From contig DADN01000191.1 in the NCBI GenBank assembly GCA_002509665.1, positions 684-6,750 on the forward strand: a stretch of DNA of 6,067 nt. The letters run 5' to 3'. The DNA is from Methanobacterium sp. UBA8 (GTDB lineage: Archaea; Methanobacteriota; Methanobacteria; Methanobacteriales; Methanobacteriaceae). The notes under the pieces are model-generated. The model did not search any database and was not told where the DNA came from. It saw only the letters and a list, made by a program, of their open reading frames with translations. Of this stretch, positions 1 through 5,902 are shown in pieces. How positions within the stretch are numbered: the first letter of the stretch is position 1; the number at the start of each line of letters is the position of its first letter. The position numbers and the translations under genes are program-made.

Positions 1-32
1 TAGATGAAATGGTGGGAATAGCTCACAAATAA
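1..32 (+). CDS. 3' end of a truncated upstream gene, possibly PyrD
   Basis: Only one of the three rightward frames is open at the left edge. It encodes the residues DEMVGIAHK and stops at TAA (30-32). The acidic helix followed by GIAH resembles the C-terminal end of archaeal dihydroorotate dehydrogenase catalytic subunits. That fits the next gene, pyrK, because pyrD and pyrK are neighbours in many archaea and Gram-positive bacteria. Nine residues are too few to establish identity, so the PyrD name is inference from context. If it is correct, PyrD would be the flavoprotein that oxidises dihydroorotate to orotate, with PyrK passing the electrons on to NAD+. Confidence 0.35.
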   Translation, partial: DEMVGIAHK

Positions 33-42
33 TTTATAAATA
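33..42 (+). promoter_or_regulatory. TATA box for pyrK
   Basis: TTTATAAATA, preceded by an A-rich stretch, matches the archaeal TATA-box pattern. It lies directly after the stop codon of the truncated gene and 48-57 bp before the pyrK ATG. Initiation about 25 bp downstream of its centre would fall near position 62, giving a leader of roughly 28 nt. Its presence suggests pyrK has its own promoter even if it is also read from upstream. Confidence 0.5.
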
Positions 43-63
43 TTAAAATAGTTGATATTGAAT

Positions 64-79
64 TTAAACACGTTTTTAA
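64..79 (+). promoter_or_regulatory. near-perfect inverted repeat in the pyrK leader, possible operator
   Basis: TTAAACACGTTTTTAA is palindromic at 7 of 8 base pairs around a central ACGT. It sits at the predicted transcription start of pyrK and just before the weak ribosome-binding site AAGG (78-81). A repressor bound here would block initiation. In AT-rich DNA such short repeats also arise by chance, and I cannot name a regulator. Confidence 0.2.
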
Positions 80-89
80 GGCAGATAAC

Positions 90-884
90 ATGCATGTTCC
101 AAAAGTTGTTGAAATTAAAAGGATAATTGAAGAAACTGATACCATTAAAACGTTTATTTTTGATTGGGACGGTGAAACTGCAAAACCCGGGCAGTTCCTG
201 ATGGTATGGAATTTTAAGGATGAAAAACCCATGTCAATATCCATAATTGACCCCATAAAAGAAGAAATAGGCATATCCATTAAAAATATAGGGCCATTTA
301 CAGAAGCTGTTCATTCCCTTCAAGTAGGTGATCAACTTGGACTTAGGGGCCCTTATGGGCGCGGATTTGAGATAGCTGGATCCAAAATCCTTGCAGTTGG
401 CGGAGGAGTTGGAATGGCACCCATCTCAGCTTTCGTGGATGAAGCACGCAGTAAAGGCGTTGATGTAGATGTTATAAGTGCAGCCACTACAAAAAATGAA
501 CTCCTATTTATGGATGAACTTAAAGCAGTTGACGTTAACGCATATGCATGTACTGATGATGGAAGTTTTGGATTCTGCGGATTTGCAACTGAATTTATGG
601 AAGAAATCATCAAAGAAAAGGACTATGATATGGTTGTAACCTGCGGCCCAGAGATAATGATGAAAGGTGTCTTTGAAATTATAGATAAACTAAAAATCCC
701 TGCTCAATTTTCGATGGAACGTTATATGAAATGTGGTATAGGGATTTGCGGGCAGTGCTGCGTTGATGATACTGGATGGAGGATATGTGCAGAAGGCCCT
801 GTTTTTTGGAGCGATGAAGTTAGGTTAATTACAGAATTTGGAAAATACAAAAGAGATGCATCCGGTATCAAACATGACATTTAG
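90..884 (+). CDS. pyrK: Dihydroorotate dehydrogenase electron transfer subunit PyrK
   Basis: PyrK is the FAD and [2Fe-2S] subunit of class 1B dihydroorotate dehydrogenase. It takes electrons from the FMN subunit PyrD and reduces NAD+ in the fourth step of UMP synthesis, in the cytoplasm. The 264-residue protein has the expected ferredoxin-reductase layout: a flavin-binding barrel (about 1-95) with KPMS at 46-49 where relatives have an R-x-Y/F-S type motif; a nucleotide-binding domain (about 98-205) with GGGVGMAP (104-111) and the family stretch TDDGSFGFCG (155-164); and a C-terminal cluster site with C215, C220, C223 and C233 (x4, x2, x9 spacing). C224 is an extra cysteine beside the third ligand. 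Length is normal for the family. The ATG at 90 has AAGG 8 nt upstream and no competing start. DUF4013 and AI-2E-family genes follow closely. Confidence in the family is high. Confidence 0.93.
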   Translation: MHVPKVVEIKRIIEETDTIKTFIFDWDGETAKPGQFLMVWNFKDEKPMSISIIDPIKEEIGISIKNIGPFTEAVHSLQVGDQLGLRGPYGRGFEIAGSKILAVGGGVGMAPISAFVDEARSKGVDVDVISAATTKNELLFMDELKAVDVNAYACTDDGSFGFCGFATEFMEEIIKEKDYDMVVTCGPEIMMKGVFEIIDKLKIPAQFSMERYMKCGIGICGQCCVDDTGWRICAEGPVFWSDEVRLITEFGKYKRDASGIKHDI

Positions 885-927
885 AGTATATTAAATATGA
901 AGCAATGATATAAAGGATGTAGCAATT

Positions 928-1716
928 ATGGACATGATAGAAATAGTAGAAGATGCCGTAAAATATCCACTTTCAGACTTGAAAAAAGTCTTGATACTTG
1001 GGATCATAATATTATTTACAAGCATACCGGGTATTTCAATCATTGCTGCATTATTAGGCACGAGTGATCTCTCAACAATCCGATTTTTAGATATACTTTA
1101 CTTACTAGTATACGGTTACCTTTTTAGAATTATAGAATCATCTCTAAACGGCAGAATAGAACTTCCAGATTTTGATAATTGGACTGACATGTTTAAAGAT
1201 GGTATTAAAGTGTTCATAGTTAGCATTATTTATTCAACTCCTGCTCTTTTCATTATACTGGCTTTTGCAGTGGTACCTTTTGCTTCAAATTTTGGAATTA
1301 CCGGATCAAATATATCAACAGTTGTAAATATGCTTTTACAAACTGCAGGAGTCTGGGCTTTTATTGCAATTTTATATATGATTTTAATTATTCCCATAAT
1401 GTTAATAGCAATAACAAACATGGCATACAATAAAGGTGAACTCAATGCCGCATTTAAATTCCATACCATAATCAATATAATAGAACAAATAGGCCAAGAA
1501 CAGATTATTAAATGGTATATATTGATAGGAGTTATTTACATAATTATATATCTTTCAGGAAGCATCATAGCGACTATTTTCAGTATTTTACTTTATCCCC
1601 TTGTAGAACAAGTGTTAACCTCACTAATCATAGGACAATTGTTAACTTTATTAATCGTAAGTCCATATCTCAAAATGTATTTTGCCAGATCAATAGCATC
1701 ATTTTACGTGTCATGA
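928..1716 (+). CDS. DUF4013 family integral membrane protein
   Basis: This is a 262-residue polytopic membrane protein of unknown function. About six hydrophobic segments are visible, near residues 21-44, 51-69, 93-119, 136-164, 196-224 and 228-248. The first is preceded by an amphipathic N-terminus (DAVKYPLSDLKK). The stretch ELPDFDNWTDMFKDGIK (78-94), just before the third segment, is the kind of soluble loop that typifies DUF4013 proteins, which are frequent and often multicopy in Methanobacteriales. The ATG at 928 has AAGGATG about 9 nt upstream, so it is preferred over the ATG two codons later. The gene begins 43 bp after pyrK and ends 47 bp before the AI-2E-family gene, so co-transcription is plausible. 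Nothing ties it to pyrimidine synthesis. The family assignment is from motif memory; no function is inferred. Confidence 0.8.
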   Translation: MDMIEIVEDAVKYPLSDLKKVLILGIIILFTSIPGISIIAALLGTSDLSTIRFLDILYLLVYGYLFRIIESSLNGRIELPDFDNWTDMFKDGIKVFIVSIIYSTPALFIILAFAVVPFASNFGITGSNISTVVNMLLQTAGVWAFIAILYMILIIPIMLIAITNMAYNKGELNAAFKFHTIINIIEQIGQEQIIKWYILIGVIYIIIYLSGSIIATIFSILLYPLVEQVLTSLIIGQLLTLLIVSPYLKMYFARSIASFYVS

Positions 1717-1763
1717 TGAGAAATAATGAGTATTAAAATTGTAATTATATCCAAGTTGATAAT

Positions 1764-2861
1764 ATGAGTTACAGAATAAAAGGTACAGTAACATCGGCAA
1801 TATTTGTCGTGGCAGTTTTGCTCCTCATGTCGTTTTTCGTGTTAACCCCAGTATTTAGCGCGATTATTCTAGGCGCAGTATTTGCATATGGAATCAGACC
1901 AATATCAAAAAGAATGCTCCCTTACTTAAAATTTGAGACTGTTTCAATCATATTAGCCATGGTAATAGTTATTTTGCCATTAATTGCTCTTATCTTAATC
2001 ATTATAAATTCATCTATTGAATCAATTCCCCTAATATCTAGTATAATACAAAAAGCCAATCTAGGAAGCATAAATACCACCACAATCCAACAGTATCCAC
2101 TAATTCAACAATATATGCCTTCAGATTACCAGACACACTTGGACTCATTTTTAAGTGCCATTTACTCCGGATTGGGAGATATTTTGAAAAGTATTTTAAC
2201 TTATCTTGTTGAAAAATTGAAAGCGGTTCCAACCCTTTTATTTGAACTTTTCATATTCTTCGCGTCCACTTTCTATATAGCAAAGGATGGAGACAAATTA
2301 TGGGAATACATCACATATGCCATTCCAAATGAAAGGGAACATTACTTTGATACTCTTTTTAAAGAAGTAGAAAAGGTTCTAAAAAGCATATTTGTGGGAC
2401 ATTTCCTTACAAGCATTATAATAGGTGTACTTGCAGGTGTCGGATTTGCAGTTATAGGATACCCCTTTGCTTCACTTTTAGGAATATTAACTGGATTTTT
2501 CCAGCTTATACCATTTATAGGACACTGGCCAATCCCTCTAGTACTTGCAGCATATGGATTTTTAACTGGAAGCTATATAAAAGCTGTTGAGGTGCTAATA
2601 CTTGGGTTTATCATGAGTATAGTTGCTGATTTCTACTTGAGGCCTAAATTATCCGGTAGATACGCAGATATCCATCCATTAATATTTATACTTGGATTCT
2701 TGTGCGGGCCCCTTGTATTTGGATTAGTAGGTTTTGTTTTAGGCCCATTAATTTTAGGAGTTACATATGCAGCCGTTATCTCATTTAAAAAAGAGAATTC
2801 AAATATAAGTTCCAAAGAAGATAAAAACAAATCTGTTAAGGATAAAAAATTAGAAAAATAG
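1764..2861 (+). CDS. AI-2E family (UPF0118) transporter
   Basis: This 365-residue membrane protein has the layout of the AI-2E/UPF0118 exporter family. Three N-terminal hydrophobic segments (about 10-28, 30-46 and 58-82) are followed by a polar stretch of about 70 residues, one segment near 155-174, and a dense C-terminal block of about four segments (205-340). Family hallmarks in that block are QLIPFIGHWP (247-256) and DFYLRPKLSG...ADIHPLIFILG (289-311). The protein ends in a soluble lysine/glutamate/serine-rich tail (342-365). The family name comes from bacterial TqsA, linked to export of the quorum signal AI-2, but other members behave as Na+(Li+)/H+ antiporters, so the substrate here is unknown. 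The ATG at 1764 is preceded only by a weak TTGAT-type ribosome-binding site. The stop lies 13 bp from the stop of the opposing radical SAM gene. Confidence 0.88.
   Translation: MSYRIKGTVTSAIFVVAVLLLMSFFVLTPVFSAIILGAVFAYGIRPISKRMLPYLKFETVSIILAMVIVILPLIALILIIINSSIESIPLISSIIQKANLGSINTTTIQQYPLIQQYMPSDYQTHLDSFLSAIYSGLGDILKSILTYLVEKLKAVPTLLFELFIFFASTFYIAKDGDKLWEYITYAIPNEREHYFDTLFKEVEKVLKSIFVGHFLTSIIIGVLAGVGFAVIGYPFASLLGILTGFFQLIPFIGHWPIPLVLAAYGFLTGSYIKAVEVLILGFIMSIVADFYLRPKLSGRYADIHPLIFILGFLCGPLVFGLVGFVLGPLILGVTYAAVISFKKENSNISSKEDKNKSVKDKKLEK
2844..2858 (-). terminator. T-rich termination region for the radical SAM gene
   Basis: Read leftwards, the sequence just beyond the radical SAM stop contains a T5 run (2858-2854) and a T6 run (2849-2844). 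Archaeal RNA polymerase commonly terminates at oligo-T tracts without a stable hairpin. These runs are the reverse complement of the lysine codons at the end of the AI-2E-family gene, so the assignment as a terminator is inference. No hairpin was seen. Confidence 0.3.
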
Positions 2862-2874
2862 AGTATTCTAAACA

Positions 2875-4494
2875 TTATTGTCTTTTCTCGAGCATGAAAT
2901 AATTATAAATAGAATGCATAGGTTGTGGTAACAGTTTTACATCGCCATTTCGTGCATCATTTACCATGGCCGGCATGTTATAATCATATTCATTTTCGCA
3001 CATTTTAACCAGATCTCTAGCTTTACGGCTGCTAAAAGCAAAGATCTGCTTTGCAAGGAATGATTTAACATGGTTATCTTTCGCCATTTTGAAATATTCA
3101 TCAAGTAATATTTCTGCCCAATTTAAGCTGTGACTCCATGATTCCATTAAAAGCTCACATTCTTTGCGTGTCATTTTATCCATGGAAAATGATTCTGATT
3201 TTTTCCTCAAGCCTCCTTGGGAAACAAAGAATAAAGGGACAATTATACTTTTGAATTCTTTTAATTCCCGGACTAGATCAATTGTCAGTTGTATATCATG
3301 TTCTGTTTCACCAGGAATTCCAATAATTAAAGTGGAAGCAGGGACCCATGAATTATCCGAAAGGACCTGAAACGCATCCACTACAACTTGGGGCCATTCT
3401 TCAGGAGTATAAGGTTTACATTTGCCCCCCATAATGTCATTGATTAATCGAGGGCTGCCTGTTTCTATACCTGTTTGACCGCTTAACCATTTACCATTTT
3501 CACCAAGATTTAGAATGTTTGATATCTCTTCCACTGCATCTGGAGCACTGGCAGCAGATGATAGCGCGAAATGGCTAATTTGAACTTGATCAACTCCGGG
3601 GTGACTTGAAACTTGCCTAAATAGGTCAGTTACAGCTTCCCTATTAACATGAAAACCTCTAGCCTTGTATCTAAGAATATCCTCCGCATGGAGTAGCGGC
3701 TGTTTTCCAGACCGGAGATTCAATTCCACTTCTTTAAGAATATGTTCAACAGGTAAGCACCGGAATCGCTTGAGAGTTGGGGCGCAAAACTTACATCCAC
3801 GGCCACATCCCCTTGAAATTTCCACAATTCCATCTATAGTTGGGTTTTTAATCAGAGGTATTTCTTCCTCTCCCACTACTTCTCCATGGACAACATCAGG
3901 CATCTCCTTGTTATTCACTGCTTTTTCAACAAGTTTAACCACAGCCTTTTCGCCATCCCCAATAATGATACTGTCCAATCCAAACCTATTCCTGATTTCA
4001 GCATCTTCAAGCTGCCATGCCCCAGGTCCGCCTATAATAATTTTAGGTTTGTATTTTCGCACATAAGGATGATTTAGCAGCTCCTCGAACTTTATTGACA
4101 TGTAAGCTTCTCCACCAAACATATTTCGGAACATAGATGTTGCAGGAGCTATTCCAAGGGGATCAATTTCAGTTATAGATAAAACTTTTGTATCTGGACC
4201 AATTACTTTATCTAAGTGGTCAGGATGGGCAACTATGATATCTTCACTTTTAAAGCCATTGTTTAGTAGTGCAGCTTCAATTTTCCGAGTTCCACACGGC
4301 GCATTCGTAGTTGAACCATCTTTATTTGCCCCAATGGATGGACACAGTGCCGAAAAATATAATTTATCAGGTATTACTCCCTTAGATACGCATGCCCCAA
4401 ATCCTAGAAATACTAATCCATTATAATGACTCATAAGTGTCCTATTAGCCGTTAAAACAATTTTATATCCTCTATTTTTTGCCCTTTTCATCAT
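2875..4494 (-). CDS. B12-binding-domain-like radical SAM protein, function unknown
   Basis: This is a 539-residue radical SAM enzyme. The cluster motif is C230-x3-C234-x2-C237 (CGRGCKFC), which holds the [4Fe-4S] cluster that cleaves S-adenosylmethionine. TGIETGSPRL (341-350) and IIGIPGET (390-397) match the glycine-rich SAM-binding strands of the barrel. Residues 1-215 look like the Rossmann-type domain that precedes the barrel in cobalamin-binding radical SAM proteins: GTRKIEAALLNNGF (68-81), KVLSITEIDPLG (103-114), KIIIGGPGAWQLE (151-163) and IIIGDGEKAV (176-185). The cobalamin-ligating DxHxxG motif is absent, so B12 could be bound base-on or not at all. C35, C51 and C67 also lie in that domain. 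The C-terminal 110 residues are helical and unassigned. The start ATG at 4494 is followed directly by a second ATG; GGAAG lies about 8 nt upstream. Methanogen relatives exist, but I cannot assign a substrate. It appears to be a single-gene unit. Confidence 0.85.
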   Translation of the reverse strand: MMKRAKNRGYKIVLTANRTLMSHYNGLVFLGFGACVSKGVIPDKLYFSALCPSIGANKDGSTTNAPCGTRKIEAALLNNGFKSEDIIVAHPDHLDKVIGPDTKVLSITEIDPLGIAPATSMFRNMFGGEAYMSIKFEELLNHPYVRKYKPKIIIGGPGAWQLEDAEIRNRFGLDSIIIGDGEKAVVKLVEKAVNNKEMPDVVHGEVVGEEEIPLIKNPTIDGIVEISRGCGRGCKFCAPTLKRFRCLPVEHILKEVELNLRSGKQPLLHAEDILRYKARGFHVNREAVTDLFRQVSSHPGVDQVQISHFALSSAASAPDAVEEISNILNLGENGKWLSGQTGIETGSPRLINDIMGGKCKPYTPEEWPQVVVDAFQVLSDNSWVPASTLIIGIPGETEHDIQLTIDLVRELKEFKSIIVPLFFVSQGGLRKKSESFSMDKMTRKECELLMESWSHSLNWAEILLDEYFKMAKDNHVKSFLAKQIFAFSSRKARDLVKMCENEYDYNMPAMVNDARNGDVKLLPQPMHSIYNYFMLEKRQ

Positions 4495-4553
4495 GTACCA
4501 ACTTCCAATTTTTTAATGATAAAATTGTCAAAGTTTCAAGTAATCCCCAACTA

Positions 4554-4566
4554 GTTTATAATTTAC
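4554..4566 (-). promoter_or_regulatory. TATA box for the radical SAM gene
   Basis: On the leftward strand this reads GTAAATTATAAAC, an archaeal TATA-like element 60-72 bp upstream of the radical SAM ATG. Initiation about 25 bp further on would fall near 4534, giving a leader of about 40 nt. The AAATTATA core also occurs before the lipoprotein and hjc genes. Confidence 0.45.
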
Positions 4567-4749
4567 TGCACCCCAAATAATATTATATTTATAATAAGTA
4601 GTACAATAATCATTCTGGCAATTTAGTTCCATAGTTTACAAAAATAGAAAATTCAAATATAATCCACTTAATGAAATCAATAGCCCCAAAGTTATATTAC
4701 AATAGGCAAAATACGTATCTGACTTTTTAAACTGATTTTTAGAATAATT
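4567..4749. other. AT-rich intergenic spacer with no gene seen
   Basis: This stretch lies between the lipoprotein terminator and the radical SAM promoter. It is very AT-rich, with stops in all frames. I see no open frame of useful length, no tRNA-like fold, and no repeat beyond trivial short AT palindromes such as TAATATTA. With the flanking promoter and leader, the gene-free gap between the two coding regions is 286 bp. Confidence 0.6.
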
Positions 4750-4779
4750 AAAAAAAAATATTTCCCTGTATTTACAGGG
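4750..4779 (-). terminator. Hairpin plus T-tract terminator after the lipoprotein gene
   Basis: Starting one base after the lipoprotein TAA, the leftward strand reads CCCTGTAAATACAGGG, a 6-bp GC-containing stem with a four-base loop (7 complementary pairs if the loop is closed further). It is followed by AAATA and nine consecutive T residues (4758-4750). This is the form of a bacterial-style intrinsic terminator; in archaea the T-tract alone can be enough. It marks the end of the lipoprotein transcript and separates it from the radical SAM gene. Confidence 0.7.
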
Positions 4780-4780
4780 T

Positions 4781-5254
4781 TTAACTCAAGTTTATGTTTA
4801 TGGAATTAGAAAGTACTGAATGTTTAGCACCGCTAGTATCAGTGAAGCTTACGCTGAACCCTCCAATATAGAATGGGTTTGAAACTGTAGCATTAGCTCC
4901 GAAATCCTGTTGAACTTCTTTATCTGTAGGTATATGTATCTGATGAGTAAATGTTCTGGTTTCCCCAGGATTTAAGTCCCCAACAGTTTGTTCAAAGTCT
5001 TGACTGCTAATTTTTACATTAGCTACCTGTTCATTTCCATTATTGGTAACTTTGTAAGTAATGGTTACATTATCGCCTTTTTTGGCGGTTGTAGGTCCGG
5101 ATTGAGTTGCCACTACATCAACTGCCTTAGCACTTGTATTTGTTGCGTTTGATGCATTCTGCTGTACAGATGTATTATTTTGTTGAGTAGTGTTATTTCC
5201 TGGCTGAGTACATCCTGAAACAAAAACTACAGCTGCTAAAACAACTATTATCAA
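4781..5254 (-). CDS. Small Asn/Thr-rich surface lipoprotein with a CARDB/DUF11-like domain
   Basis: This is a predicted secreted, lipid-anchored protein of unknown function. A hydrophobic run ends in the lipobox VSGC (Cys15 counted from the TTG at 5254), followed by a low-complexity N/T/Q linker (about 16-41) packed with N-x-S/T sequons. The remainder (about 44-157) looks like one beta-sandwich of the CARDB/DUF11 kind, with VTITYKVTNNGNEQVANVKIS (63-83) and LNPGETRTF (94-102). Coordinates use TTG, the first conventional start, with AGGAG 5 nt upstream. From TTG the signal peptide has no positive residues. Eight codons upstream, at 5278, an ACG follows AGGAGG by 8 nt and would restore an N-K-K-I-G-V-A-L n-region (165 residues, Cys23); TAA directly precedes it. 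I suspect the gene's ancestral or true start is at 5278. It has its own promoter and terminator, so it appears monocistronic. Confidence 0.8.
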   Translation of the reverse strand: MIIVVLAAVVFVSGCTQPGNNTTQQNNTSVQQNASNATNTSAKAVDVVATQSGPTTAKKGDNVTITYKVTNNGNEQVANVKISSQDFEQTVGDLNPGETRTFTHQIHIPTDKEVQQDFGANATVSNPFYIGGFSVSFTDTSGAKHSVLSNSININLS

Positions 5255-5275
5255 TGCTACTCCTATTTTTTTATT

Positions 5276-5292
5276 CGTTTAAACTCCCTCCT
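5276..5292 (-). promoter_or_regulatory. Strong Shine-Dalgarno site aimed at an ACG codon
   Basis: On the leftward strand AAGGAGGGAG contains a full AGGAGG (5292-5287), the best ribosome-binding site in the window. It lies 8 nt before an ACG (5278-5276) that is in frame with the lipoprotein. The next in-frame conventional start, TTG at 5254, is 32 nt from the AGGAGG, too far for normal use, though it has its own AGGAG at 5264-5260. No ATG, GTG or CTG occurs in frame between them. Confidence 0.7.
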
Positions 5293-5333
5293 TAATCAAG
5301 ATATATAAGAATGATTATTAGTAAACTTAGAAG

Positions 5334-5346
5334 CATATATAATTTA
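5334..5346 (-). promoter_or_regulatory. TATA box for the lipoprotein gene
   Basis: The leftward strand reads TAAATTATATATG, a good archaeal TATA box. A start about 25 bp further on would lie near 5314, giving a leader of about 35 nt before the ACG at 5278 with the AGGAGG well inside it. A second TATATA lies nearer, about 5309-5314, but is too close to the coding region to be preferred. Confidence 0.5.
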
Positions 5347-5427
5347 CTTATTTAATTGCTTTTTAGAGATATAGGGCAACCTAAATTGGTTTATTTAAAA
5401 ATAGAAAGGTTCATTACAGGAATTAAT

Positions 5428-5838
5428 TCATGATAATTTAAGCTGTTTATCTTTCTTGATTAATTCATCAAATTCTAAACCTTTGCTGAAGGCCAGATCA
5501 ACTGTAACTTTGTAATTATCTCCCCGGGTTCTAGCGAGATCATCAATATGCACAAAACGCCATTTTTTATTCTTAAATTTAGCTCCCAGATAAGGTTCTG
5601 CACCAAAAATCTCTGAAAATTCTTTTAAGCCAGTTATTTTTTCAGAGTTAATATAGATATGATCTGCAGAGGTTGATTTAACCTCAATTGCAAGATAAAT
5701 TTTGCCGTTACCTGCAATAATATCTGGAAGTGGTTTTTTTGTTGCTCCCCCTGACGCCGGAGCTCTCATAGCTGCGCAATCTGCATTCCAAAGCATTTTA
5801 ACTAATTCTCTTTCTACACGTGATCCTTTATTGGCCAT
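5428..5838 (-). CDS. hjc: Archaeal Holliday junction resolvase Hjc
   Basis: Hjc is a dimeric, metal-dependent endonuclease that cuts four-way DNA junctions symmetrically during recombination and replication-fork repair. The 136-residue length is typical. The nuclease core of the PD-(D/E)xK fold is complete: GSRVERELV (5-13) with the metal-binding Glu9; RAPASGG (25-31), the loop carrying the conserved serine (Ser29); LPDIIAG (37-43) with Asp39; and AIEVKS (50-55) with Glu52 and Lys54. The C-terminal half (KWRFVHIDDL and GLEFDELI) matches euryarchaeal Hjc proteins. The ATG at 5838 gives the usual short N-terminus before the first helix; the ribosome-binding site is weak (GGGAT 5 nt away or less). 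A T-rich stretch follows the gene near 5396-5405. It is transcribed toward the lipoprotein, 149 bp away, and probably as a separate unit. All catalytic residues are present, so I expect an active enzyme. Confidence 0.93.
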   Translation of the reverse strand: MANKGSRVERELVKMLWNADCAAMRAPASGGATKKPLPDIIAGNGKIYLAIEVKSTSADHIYINSEKITGLKEFSEIFGAEPYLGAKFKNKKWRFVHIDDLARTRGDNYKVTVDLAFSKGLEFDELIKKDKQLKLS

Positions 5839-5876
5839 TTTATCCCGCTTATAATCCCTTTTAAAATTTGATAATT

Positions 5877-5895
5877 TTAATCTAATATAGATTAA
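5877..5895. promoter_or_regulatory. 19-bp perfect inverted repeat at the predicted hjc transcription start
   Basis: TTAATCTAATATAGATTAA has two perfect 8-bp arms around ATA, centred 48 bp upstream of the hjc ATG. It is about 22 bp downstream of the centre of the predicted hjc TATA box, where transcription should begin. A further copy of the arm TAGATTAA lies at 5928-5935, 40 bp from the right arm, on the other side of the TATA box. This arrangement would suit an operator, but such repeats occur by chance in AT-rich DNA. Confidence 0.35.
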
Positions 5896-5902
5896 TTTTA
5901 AG

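Noticed and set aside
353..613. 86-codon open frame on the - strand inside pyrK
   Set aside because: It overlaps the conserved PyrK nucleotide-binding region. The composition (Ser/Thr/Pro-rich) is that of a reverse-strand shadow, and there is no promoter or ribosome-binding site.
1512..1736. 74-codon + strand frame overlapping the end of the DUF4013 gene
   Set aside because: It is out of frame with a well-supported membrane protein, has no ribosome-binding site, and its composition does not resemble a protein family.
2633..2875. 80-codon - strand frame across the transporter 3' end
   Set aside because: It is antisense to conserved AI-2E-family motifs and its Phe/Leu/Ser-rich start is the complement of lysine codons.
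3665..4066. 133-codon open frame on the + strand within the radical SAM gene
   Set aside because: It is antisense to clearly coding radical SAM sequence that includes the cluster motif. Its translation is serine/proline-rich with no recognisable domain, as expected for a shadow frame.
4205..4230. H-P-D-H segment (residues 90-93) of the radical SAM protein as a possible cobalamin-ligating DxHxxG motif
   Set aside because: The spacing is wrong: Asp92 and His93 are adjacent and no glycine follows at the required position.
4495..4780. Intergenic gap searched for small genes, CRISPR repeats or a non-coding RNA
   Set aside because: Apart from the lipoprotein terminator and the radical SAM TATA box, it is AT-rich sequence with stops in every frame and no repeated units or stable GC-rich fold.
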